Positions 1 to 6,435 of a stretch of DNA of 64,000 nt are shown in pieces. Each line of letters opens with the position of its first letter. Positions within the stretch are counted from its first letter, which is position 1. Origin of the DNA: Sedimentitalea todarodis (lineage in GTDB: Bacteria > Pseudomonadota > Alphaproteobacteria > Rhodobacterales > Rhodobacteraceae); NCBI RefSeq assembly GCF_032595355.1, contig NZ_JASMWN010000006.1:1-64000 (forward strand), read 5' to 3'. A program made the translations under genes and the position numbers. The notes under the pieces are model-generated. The model ran no database searches, was not told where the DNA came from, and saw only the letters and a program-made list of their open reading frames with translations.

Positions 1-198
1 TTCGCCGGGTCCGAGCGTGGCGGGCAGCGCGCCGCCGCCATGTATTCCCTGATCGGCACGGCCAAACTGAACGGTATCGATCCGCAGGCCTGGCTCGCCG
101 ACGTCATCGCCCGCATCTCCGACATGCCGGTCTCACGCCTGCACGAGCTTCTGCCTTGGGAATGGGACGGAGCAACGCAACACGTCAAGGCAGCCTGA
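1..198 (+). CDS. IS66 family transposase (TnpC), C-terminal fragment
   Basis: Only the last 65 residues are inside the window, reading in frame from base 1 to TGA at 196-198. The tail contains the family signature YSLIGTAKLNGIDP, then QAWLADVIARI and a closing LPWEW, which is how the DDE transposase of IS66 elements ends. This C-terminal segment is separate from the catalytic DDE core, which lies upstream of the window, so activity cannot be judged. No other IS66 ORF (tnpA or tnpB) is visible. The neighbour downstream is a tRNA-Arg gene about 210 bp beyond the IS end. Confidence 0.85.
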   Translation, partial: FAGSERGGQRAAAMYSLIGTAKLNGIDPQAWLADVIARISDMPVSRLHELLPWEWDGATQHVKAA

Positions 199-222
199 CC
201 GCGGTACACGGCGGATGCTTAC
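1..222 (+). mobile_element. IS66-family insertion sequence, right end (truncated by window edge)
   Basis: The window opens inside an IS66-type element. The 3' end of its transposase gene is followed by a short GC-rich stretch ending at 222 in GGATGCTTAC, whose complement GTAAGCATCC matches the GTAAGC start typical of IS66 terminal inverted repeats. IS66 elements make 8-bp target duplications, so GAAAAATG at 223-230 would be one copy. The partner copy and left end lie outside the window. Confidence 0.8.
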
Positions 223-432
223 GAAAAATGTCTCACGTCGAGAGGAGTCTTGTGCGGCAAAACGCAACGGCTAACGAGGAAGACCCAAACGCTACTTTGC
301 GTCCGAAAATTCGTAGTGTTGCGGGATTTTCAATGTTGCGGGATTGCTCGAAAAATAGGCGGCCAATCCAGGACGCAAGCCATTGATTTTCATATATCTT
401 CCAAGCATCGCCACTCTTTTGTGCGGTAAAAG
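223..432. other. Non-coding gap between IS66 end and tRNA-Arg
   Basis: No credible gene is seen here. The stretch is less GC-rich than its surroundings and carries a 12-bp direct repeat, TGTTGCGGGATT, at 317-328 and 334-345. Just 3' of the tRNA, on the minus strand, CCACTTTT and AAAAGAGTGG could form a weak stem overlapping the tRNA CCA end. Sequence next to a tRNA gene and an IS end may be the remnant of a larger insertion, but nothing here proves it. Confidence 0.5.
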
Positions 433-509
433 TGGCGGACCGAGGAGGATTCGAACCCCCGACCCCTTGATTCGTAGTCAAGTACTCTATCCAGCTGAGC
501 TATCGGTCC
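433..509 (-). tRNA. tRNA-Arg (anticodon ACG)
   Basis: The 77-nt minus-strand sequence folds into a full cloverleaf. The acceptor stem is GGACCGA with TCGGTCC, the D arm GCTC with GAGT, and the anticodon stem CTTGA with TCAAG around loop CTACGAA, giving anticodon ACG. The T arm is GGGGG-TTCGAAT-CCTCC. G is the discriminator base and CCA is encoded. ACG becomes ICG after deamination of A34 and reads CGU, CGC and CGA codons. Confidence 0.97.
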
Positions 510-585
510 ACTGGTCGGCGATTTAGAGGGCGTAGCCTTGGTTTGCAAGGAGAAAGCGCCAGTCAGGTGAAAAAACAAGACGACC

Positions 586-1971
586 TCAGACCATGCCGTC
601 TCCCTTGGGAAGGCAAATCTCGAACACCGTGCCGTCCGCGTTGCTTTCTTTGAGCGTCAGCTTGCCGCCATGCCCTCGGACCAACTCGGCGGAGATGGTG
701 AGGCCGAGACCTGAGCCGCCCTTGCGCGCGCCGCCTTGAAACGGCGTAAAAAGATGCTCGATGGCACGGGGTGGCAGACCCGGGCCGGTATCGGCTACTG
801 TGATCATCCAGGCTTCGTCGCCTTCGCGCGCGGCGATGGAAACGGTTCCTGGGTTGCCGGTTGCCGCGATGGCCTGCCGCGCGTTGCGCACGAGATTCAA
901 CAGCACCCGATAGAGTTGCTCCTTGTCTGCGCGTAGTGTCAGGAGAGGCATGACGTCGAGGTCAAAAGTGATCTCTCTGCTGTCTTCGGCCAGGCGTTCA
1001 CCCTCGACAACGTCGTCCACCACGTCAAGCAGTCGCACCATGCCAAGCGTCGGTGCCGGCTCTTCGGCGCGACCGAAGGCCAGCGTGTTTTCGCAAAGCG
1101 ACACGGCACGCGTGATCGAATTGACCAGCTTGGGCGCCAAGCGACGCACGAGCGGATCATCCGACGCTTCGATCCTGTCAGTGAACAGCTGGGCGCTGGT
1201 CAGGATATTGCGCAGATCGTGGCTGATCTTGGCAATTGCGCCGCCAAGCTGTGCAAGTCGTTCGCGTTGCTTGAGGGCCTGTGTCAGATCGGTCTGAAGC
1301 TTTTGCAACGCGTCCTCGGCTTCGCGCATTTCGACGACACCGGAACTGGGATGTATGAGCCCGCGCGCGTCTTCTGGGGCAACGGCATAGCGCTGCATGT
1401 GGCCAACGATGCCCTTGATCGGGCGCACCAGAAGAACCCGCACGGCCCAGAACAACAGCACTGCGGTGAACACCGATATCACTGCAGACAGCGCCAGGAC
1501 GCGCAGGCCATAGTCAATCATCTCGGCGCGCAGCGGCGCGGTTTCTATCGTCACTTCGATCAGCAACCCCGCCATTTGGACAGGAGACCCAATCACCCGA
1601 ATGACCTGATTTTTGGGCACAAACAACCGCATCATGGCGTCCCGAATCAGCGTAAATGGACCGGCCTCGCGCAGATCAAAGGTGGCGGCTATCGTCGGCG
1701 GCATGGGCGAGCTCAGCACCAGCTCGCGGACTTCGTCACGGCGCAGAACCACGTTGAACACCCCGGCCGTCTGCAACAATTCGGCCTCAAGCTCTGTCGA
1801 CAGCATGTCACCCGCCAGAAGGGCAAGCGACGCAATTTGCGCACGTTCAAGCCTGTTCCGCAGATAGTCCTCGCGAAACCTTGCCACCGAAGGCACGAAG
1901 ATCAGCACCTCGGCCAGCATCACAAAGATCGTCGTCAGTACCAGAAGCCGGCCCGAAAGCGTGTTCAGCAT
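586..1971 (-). CDS. Membrane sensor histidine kinase
   Basis: 461 aa. There are transmembrane segments near residues 8-30 and 155-180 around a periplasmic domain of about 125 residues that I do not recognise, then a HAMP-like linker (about 180-235). The H-box SHDLRN carries the phospho-acceptor His251. The ATPase domain has the N box NLVRNARQ (Asn363), DTGPG (394-398) and GSGLGL (419-424). It should autophosphorylate and pass phosphate to a response regulator, but none is encoded nearby, so it is an orphan. Its ATG has AAGGAG a few bases upstream and follows the oxidoreductase stop by only 15 bp, so it is probably the last gene of a three-gene operon starting at 4183. The signal sensed is unknown. 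Confidence 0.88.
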   Translation of the reverse strand: MLNTLSGRLLVLTTIFVMLAEVLIFVPSVARFREDYLRNRLERAQIASLALLAGDMLSTELEAELLQTAGVFNVVLRRDEVRELVLSSPMPPTIAATFDLREAGPFTLIRDAMMRLFVPKNQVIRVIGSPVQMAGLLIEVTIETAPLRAEMIDYGLRVLALSAVISVFTAVLLFWAVRVLLVRPIKGIVGHMQRYAVAPEDARGLIHPSSGVVEMREAEDALQKLQTDLTQALKQRERLAQLGGAIAKISHDLRNILTSAQLFTDRIEASDDPLVRRLAPKLVNSITRAVSLCENTLAFGRAEEPAPTLGMVRLLDVVDDVVEGERLAEDSREITFDLDVMPLLTLRADKEQLYRVLLNLVRNARQAIAATGNPGTVSIAAREGDEAWMITVADTGPGLPPRAIEHLFTPFQGGARKGGSGLGLTISAELVRGHGGKLTLKESNADGTVFEICLPKGDGMV

Positions 1972-1986
1972 GCTGCTCCTTGTTCG

Positions 1987-3408
1987 TCAGGGCAGCCATT
2001 TCTGGATCAACCCAACCACTTGCTTAACCCTAGGATTATCAAACAGTCTGGGTGAGAAATAGGCCCCTGCAGCACGTTTGTTGATTTCACCGTATGTGGG
2101 ATAGGGTGCAACCATCCCGGCGATCTGGCTCATCTTCAGATTGTTCGCGATTGCAAGCGACCAGAGGCTGATCAGATCGCCTGCCCGATGCCCGACAATA
2201 GTGGCTCCCACCGGGCGCCCGCGAACCACCATCACCTTGATCTTGCCCGTGGTTTTCCGCTCGGCAATGGCCCGGTCGTTCTCATCATAAGCGAATGTCG
2301 CAACCTCTGCCCTGTCTCCGTGTACCTCCTGTGCCTCGGCTTGGCTCAAACCGACCTGCGCCAGTTCCGGATCGGTATAGGTGGCCCATGGAATATGGGA
2401 AACCCCGGCCTTTGCGGGCAGTCCGAACAGGACCGGTCGCAGGATGATCCCGGCCTGATAACCGGCGACATGGGTGAATTGCAGCCCCCCGGCGATATCG
2501 CCAATGGCAAAGACGCGCCTGTTGCTGGTGCGCATTCGTGCATCCACTTTGATGCCGGACTTGGTGGTTTCGATCTCTGCCGCTTCCAGGTTCAATTTGT
2601 CAGTGTTGGCCTTGCGTCCAACGGCCATCAACAGATGTGAGCCGCGGAATATCCGGCCATCTTTGGCCTCGACCTCGATGGCCCCGGCCTCTCCGCGGAT
2701 TTCCGCCGCCATTGCCGCTTCTTGGATCGATACCCCTTCGGTTCGCAAGGTATCCAGCACCGCTGTCGCAAAATCCGGGTCATCCTTGGCCAGCGCAGTC
2801 ATACCCTCGATCACTGTCACCTTACAGCCCAGACGCGCATGGGCCTGCGCCATCTCCACGCCGATCGGACCGCCGCCAATGATCAGGAGGTGGTCGGGCC
2901 GCTCGCGCAGATCGAACAGGGTTTCGTTGGTCAGATAGGGGACCGTGTCCAGTCCGGGGATTGGCGGCACCAGCGGTGATGATCCGGTTGCGATCACGAT
3001 GCGTCGGGCCGTGATGCGGTGATCGCCTGCCTGTACCTCTGTGGGCGATACGAACCGGCCGAAATCGCGGATCACAAGCACCCCCAGCCCTTCGAAGCGT
3101 TCCTGGCTATCAACCGGCGCAATCCGGGCGATCACCTGCGCGACGTGGTCCATCACTGCGGCATAGTCGACACTCGGGGTTTGATTGGCGATTCCGAGCG
3201 GTGCGGATTGCGTACACGCGTGGGCTGCCTTGGCGCTGGCGATCAGGGCCTTGGACGGGACGCAGCCGTAGTTCAGGCAATCTCCGCCCATCTTGTGCCC
3301 TTCCAGCAGCACGACATCGGCCCCCATCTGGCTGGCACCCGCCGCGACGGACAACCCCGCAGAGCCTGCGCCAATGACGAGCACGTCTGTCTTGATCGGG
3401 TTCACCAT
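1987..3408 (-). CDS. FAD-dependent pyridine nucleotide-disulfide oxidoreductase (mercuric reductase-like)
   Basis: 473 aa class I flavoprotein disulfide reductase. It has an N-terminal FAD fold (GAGSAG at 13-18) and redox cysteines in GGDCLNYGCVPSK (Cys44, Cys49). A second dinucleotide fold, IGGGPIGVE, binds NAD(P)H, and FAIGDIAGG is the second FAD contact. The C-terminal dimer domain carries PYPTYGE, where glutathione and lipoamide reductases have a His-Pro with the catalytic His-Glu pair; the His position is Tyr, as in mercuric reductases. The N-terminal metal-binding domain and the C-terminal vicinal Cys pair of true MerA are absent, so mercury reduction is doubtful. It starts 1 bp after the TVP38-type gene, a pairing seen in many bacteria. 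The substrate is unknown. Confidence 0.85.
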   Translation of the reverse strand: MVNPIKTDVLVIGAGSAGLSVAAGASQMGADVVLLEGHKMGGDCLNYGCVPSKALIASAKAAHACTQSAPLGIANQTPSVDYAAVMDHVAQVIARIAPVDSQERFEGLGVLVIRDFGRFVSPTEVQAGDHRITARRIVIATGSSPLVPPIPGLDTVPYLTNETLFDLRERPDHLLIIGGGPIGVEMAQAHARLGCKVTVIEGMTALAKDDPDFATAVLDTLRTEGVSIQEAAMAAEIRGEAGAIEVEAKDGRIFRGSHLLMAVGRKANTDKLNLEAAEIETTKSGIKVDARMRTSNRRVFAIGDIAGGLQFTHVAGYQAGIILRPVLFGLPAKAGVSHIPWATYTDPELAQVGLSQAEAQEVHGDRAEVATFAYDENDRAIAERKTTGKIKVMVVRGRPVGATIVGHRAGDLISLWSLAIANNLKMSQIAGMVAPYPTYGEINKRAAGAYFSPRLFDNPRVKQVVGLIQKWLP

Positions 3409-3409
3409 T

Positions 3410-4183
3410 TCAAATCTCTTTCCGGCCCCTCAAGAGCCTGATGACAATCGGCAGCGCGGCGAGAACGCACAGGCCAAGGATCGGCCCGAGAATATGCGGC
3501 TCCCACAACAGCGACAGATCCGGGGTCTCTCCACGGTCGAACACCGCGCCCAACCCAACGCCGATCCAGGTGAAGACGATGGTACCGGGGATGATCCCGA
3601 TGGCCGTGGTCCAGAGAAAGTTGCGGAACCTTACTCCGACGAGCGCCGGCAGCAGGTTGGCGACAAAGAACGGCACCGCCGGGACCAGGCGTATCAGGAG
3701 CAACACGTTGATTTCATGTTCGCGCAACCCGTCGCGTATGCGTTTCGCGGCACCTTCGGATGCGTCCAGCTTGGCGCTGAGCGTCGCACCCAGACCTGCG
3801 CGTGCGGCAAGGAAGATCGCGCAGGCGCCGATGGTCGCCGACAGAACGTTCAGCATCGTCCCTGCGGTAAGACCAAAGAGAAAACCGCCGGTCACGGATG
3901 CGACCGCTGCTCCGGGCAGGGAAAAGGCGACGATCACGACATAGAGCATCACAAACCCCGCCGCGAGGCCCAGCAGGTTCTGATCCCGGAACGCAAGCAA
4001 GGCCTCGCGGTTGGCGCGCAGCGTGTCGAAGGTGAGATAGTCGCGCAAGGCAAAGCTCCCGATCAGCGCGACGCAGAGAATCAACATCAGCGGCATATGA
4101 CGCAGAAATCTGTTTCCGCTCTGATCGGGTGTAGCCTTCATCAATCTGGATCCATCGTCCGGGGGGTCTTGCTGGCTCAACAT
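3410..4183 (-). CDS. TVP38/TMEM64 family (DedA/VTT-like) membrane protein
   Basis: 257 aa integral membrane protein. After a short polar N-terminus there is a hydrophobic segment near 30-50, then several more segments with the glycine-rich VTT core (GAAVASVTGGFLFG and later RLVPAVPFFVANLLPAL). The F/RLVP-x-P-F-x-x-N pattern is diagnostic of the SNARE-associated/VTT domain. Family members are suspected lipid scramblases or transporters, but the bacterial function is not settled. It heads the operon with the flavoprotein and histidine kinase, which suggests a membrane redox or envelope-stress role (inference). Confidence 0.85.
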   Translation of the reverse strand: MLSQQDPPDDGSRLMKATPDQSGNRFLRHMPLMLILCVALIGSFALRDYLTFDTLRANREALLAFRDQNLLGLAAGFVMLYVVIVAFSLPGAAVASVTGGFLFGLTAGTMLNVLSATIGACAIFLAARAGLGATLSAKLDASEGAAKRIRDGLREHEINVLLLIRLVPAVPFFVANLLPALVGVRFRNFLWTTAIGIIPGTIVFTWIGVGLGAVFDRGETPDLSLLWEPHILGPILGLCVLAALPIVIRLLRGRKEI

Positions 4184-4341
4184 GCGCCTCGCAGCAGAAA
4201 AGCGACAGGTCCATCACGGGCCGTTGATGTGGCCCGCCGCTTTCGTGAGAATCCCGGCGGGGATCGATCCGGTTGAAACAATTCCACTGTTGTCGCAGCG
4301 CGAATTGTTGCAGATTCCCCTGCATTTTTCGCAGGCAGGGT

Positions 4342-4369
4342 TTGACTTGACGTCCAAGCACCATTAGAG
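4342..4369 (+). promoter_or_regulatory. Candidate promoter of rpmH-rnpA
   Basis: TTGACT (4342-4347) and TTAGAG (4364-4369) are 16 bp apart, about 75 bp before the rpmH start and in the only gap that could hold its promoter. A second TTGACG overlaps at 4347. The -10 match is poor, so the exact boxes are uncertain. The rest of 4184-4440 shows no gene. Confidence 0.4.
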
Positions 4370-4440
4370 GACGGGCTTCAAAGTACACACGGGGGGCGAT
4401 TCCGCGCCCTACCCGACCGAGAATAGCTGGAGACGGAGCG

Positions 4441-4575
4441 ATGAAACGCACCTTTCAACCCTCGAACCTGGTTCGCAAGCGCCGCCATGGGTTCCGTGCG
4501 CGTATGGCGACCAAGGCCGGACGCAAGATTCTGAACGCGCGTCGTGCGCGCGGCCGCAAGGAACTGAGCGCGTAA
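4441..4575 (+). CDS. rpmH: 50S ribosomal protein bL34
   Basis: 44 aa, the standard bL34 length. It starts MKRTFQPSNLVRKRRHGFR and ends in the basic GRKILNARRARGRKELSA, the textbook signature. The protein binds 23S rRNA in the large subunit. It is the first gene of the rpmH-rnpA-yidD cluster found near the origin in many bacteria. A purine-rich stretch (GGAGACGGAGCG) just before the ATG serves as ribosome-binding site. Confidence 0.98.
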   Translation: MKRTFQPSNLVRKRRHGFRARMATKAGRKILNARRARGRKELSA

Positions 4576-4598
4576 GCGCATCAGACTTTCTGACGGAC

Positions 4599-5021
4599 AT
4601 GACACCGCCGGAGGTCCCCCTGGATGGCAATGCCGCCCGAGGGAGCAAGCCCCCGGCGGTTTCCGTTCGCGTGCCTGAAACTCCTGGCGTGCTGACGGCG
4701 CGCGCGGATTTCCTGCGCGCGGCGCGGGCCCGGCGACAGGGCACAACCTCTATGATGGTTCAGGGACGCAAACGCGCGCCGGACGAGGCCGAGGGCATAC
4801 GCGTCGGCTTCACCTGCTCCAAGAAGGTCGGAAACGCCGTGGCGCGCAACCGTGCAAAGCGGCGATTGCGCGAGGCCGCTCGCCTCGTGCTGCCCGAACA
4901 TGGGCGGGCCGGCTGGGACTATGTTCTGATCGGGCGTGCTGAGGCAACGGCATCACGCCCATTCGAGGCGCTGCAAGAGGACTTGCGCTATGCCCTGCGT
5001 CGCCTGCATGGAAGGCTTTGA
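4599..5021 (+). CDS. rnpA: Ribonuclease P protein component
   Basis: 140 aa. It has the family core GFTCSKKVGNAVARNRAKRRLREA (in part: KKVGNAVARNRAKRRLRE), the RNR motif that contacts RNase P RNA, and a preceding RADFLRAARARR segment. With M1 RNA it matures the 5' ends of tRNAs. The first 30 or so residues are proline-rich and not part of the usual domain, so translation could begin later, for example near TPGVLTARADF. It follows rpmH by 23 bp and overlaps yidD. Confidence 0.93.
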   Translation: MTPPEVPLDGNAARGSKPPAVSVRVPETPGVLTARADFLRAARARRQGTTSMMVQGRKRAPDEAEGIRVGFTCSKKVGNAVARNRAKRRLREAARLVLPEHGRAGWDYVLIGRAEATASRPFEALQEDLRYALRRLHGRL

Positions 5022-5257
5022 GCCCATTTGCCCATATCGTGGCCATGCCGGTGCGCGCCTATCGGCTGATCTTTTCGCCCTGGGTTGGCTATAACTGTCG
5101 ATTTCAACCAACCTGCTCGGCCTATGCACTGGAAGCGCTCGATAAGTACGGAGCGGTCAAAGGCACGTGGCTTGCCGCGCGCCGCATTGGGCGATGTCAT
5201 CCGATGGGCGGGTCCGGATATGATCCGGTCCCGGACAAGACGGAATCGGGCGATTGA
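5018..5257 (+). CDS. yidD: Membrane protein insertion efficiency factor YidD
   Basis: 79 aa with the compact YidD signature: YRLIFSPWVGYNCRFQPTCS, SAYALEALDKYG and CHPMGGSGYDPV. The protein is a small membrane-associated factor that helps YidC insert inner-membrane proteins. The TTG start at 5018 overlaps the rnpA stop (TTGA); GTG at 5039-5041 or ATG at 5045 are alternatives. YidC normally follows in this cluster but is absent here: the next gene is dapA on the other strand. Confidence 0.92.
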   Translation: MSPFAHIVAMPVRAYRLIFSPWVGYNCRFQPTCSAYALEALDKYGAVKGTWLAARRIGRCHPMGGSGYDPVPDKTESGD

Positions 5258-5332
5258 GACAACTCGGCATCGCAAGGTCAAGTAATAGGACTCCGATCTC
5301 GGCCGAAGCGGAAACCAATATCAGCTTGGTGG

Positions 5333-5437
5333 AAGTGGTTTCGCGATGTGCCGGATCACCTGACGCCGCCTGATATCGTGGATTTCAACGTGTTGGCTGA
5401 TGCCAGATGATCCAGGTGAAACGCGAAACGCTCTAGC
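5333..5437 (-). repeat. Dispersed ~105-bp intergenic repeat with inverted ends, copy A
   Basis: Read on the minus strand, 5437 to 5333 aligns end to end with 28261-28366. Shared blocks include CTAGA at the start, TTCGCGTTT, TCATCTGGCATCA, TTGAAAT, TCAGGC and a terminal GCGAAAC. The two ends are inverted relative to each other (TTTCGCG near one end, CGCGAAA near the other). The copy fills the gap between convergent yidD and dapA, and its terminal CTAG supplies the dapA TAG stop (5433-5435). The overall match looks about 70 percent by eye. It may act as a bidirectional 3' end structure or be a small non-autonomous element. Confidence 0.75.
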
Positions 5438-6308
5438 TCAGCAGACCGGCGTGGCGCAAACCGTCTTCCACCAGCGTCTTGGTGCTGTCCATCAACCCGG
5501 TCAGTGGCAGGCGCACCTCTTCGCTGCAGAGGCCCAGTTTGCTCATCGCGTATTTTACGCCGACAAGCCCCGGCTCGGTAAAGATCGCCTGATGCAGTGG
5601 CATCAGCCGGTCCTGGATCTCCAGTGCCTTGCCATAGTCACCCGCGGCGGTGGCCGCCTGCACCTGCGCGCATAGGCCCGGTGCTACGTTTGCGGTGACA
5701 GAGATGCACCCGACCCCGCCCTGTGCATTGAACCCATGCGCGGTCGCGTCTTCGCCCGAAAGCTGGATGAAATCGGTGCCGCAAGTGATCCGCTGGGCGC
5801 TGACCCGGGCCAGATCGCCAGTGGCGTCCTTGACGCCGACGATGCGCGGAAGCTCTGCCAACTCGCCCATGGTTGCCGGCGACATGTCGATCACCGAACG
5901 CGGTGGGATGTTGTAGATGAAGATCGGCAGCGCCGTTGCATCGTGGATCGCAGTGAAATGCGCGATCAGGCCGCGCTGTGTCGGCTTGTTGTAATAGGGT
6001 GTGACCACGAGAACCGCATCCGCCTCGACCGACTCGGCATGTTGGGCCAGCCGCAGGCTTTCCAGCGTGTTGTTGGACCCCGCCCCGGCAATTACCGGCA
6101 CGCGGCCAGCCGCTGCCTTGACCACATCGGTCACGACGGATTCATGTTCCCTGTGGGTGAGAGTGGGGCTTTCGCCTGTGGTCCCGACCGGAACCAGCCC
6201 GGTTGTCCCTTCGCTGATCTGCCATTCGACCAGTTGTTTCAGCGTATCCAGATCCAACTCGCCGTTGCGAAACGGTGTGACGAGGGCTGTCATTGAGCCT
6301 TTGAACAT
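5433..6308 (-). CDS. dapA: 4-hydroxy-tetrahydrodipicolinate synthase
   Basis: 291 aa, normal for DapA. A (beta/alpha)8 aldolase of the NAL family, it condenses pyruvate with aspartate semialdehyde as the first committed step to diaminopimelate and lysine. Visible motifs are VGTTGES (42-47, pyruvate-binding Thr pair), YNIPPR with catalytic Tyr132, and VGVKDATGD with Schiff-base Lys160. ATG at 6308 is preferred over an in-frame GTG at 6314 because AAGGAG lies 7 bp upstream of the ATG. It is divergent from slt. Its TAG stop lies inside repeat copy A. In many alphaproteobacteria smpB follows dapA; it does not here. Confidence 0.96.
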   Translation of the reverse strand: MFKGSMTALVTPFRNGELDLDTLKQLVEWQISEGTTGLVPVGTTGESPTLTHREHESVVTDVVKAAAGRVPVIAGAGSNNTLESLRLAQHAESVEADAVLVVTPYYNKPTQRGLIAHFTAIHDATALPIFIYNIPPRSVIDMSPATMGELAELPRIVGVKDATGDLARVSAQRITCGTDFIQLSGEDATAHGFNAQGGVGCISVTANVAPGLCAQVQAATAAGDYGKALEIQDRLMPLHQAIFTEPGLVGVKYAMSKLGLCSEEVRLPLTGLMDSTKTLVEDGLRHAGLLS

Positions 6309-6435
6309 GGGCACGCTCCTTTTCCTTCGATCTGCGCGGAAAACCCCGCATTAACTGCAACGGTTCCGTGATTGTGTGTTGATCCCGGCCCGCCACGGAT
6401 TATCGTCACAGGCTCTAGCCTTGGATGATCGGGTA

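Noticed and set aside
1219..2055. 278-codon plus-strand frame opposite the histidine kinase
   Set aside because: His-, Gln- and Arg-rich composition typical of an antisense frame; kinase motifs on the minus strand are complete.
4182..4367. 61-codon ORF upstream of rpmH
   Set aside because: It overlaps the candidate promoter, has no ribosome-binding site and no recognisable features.
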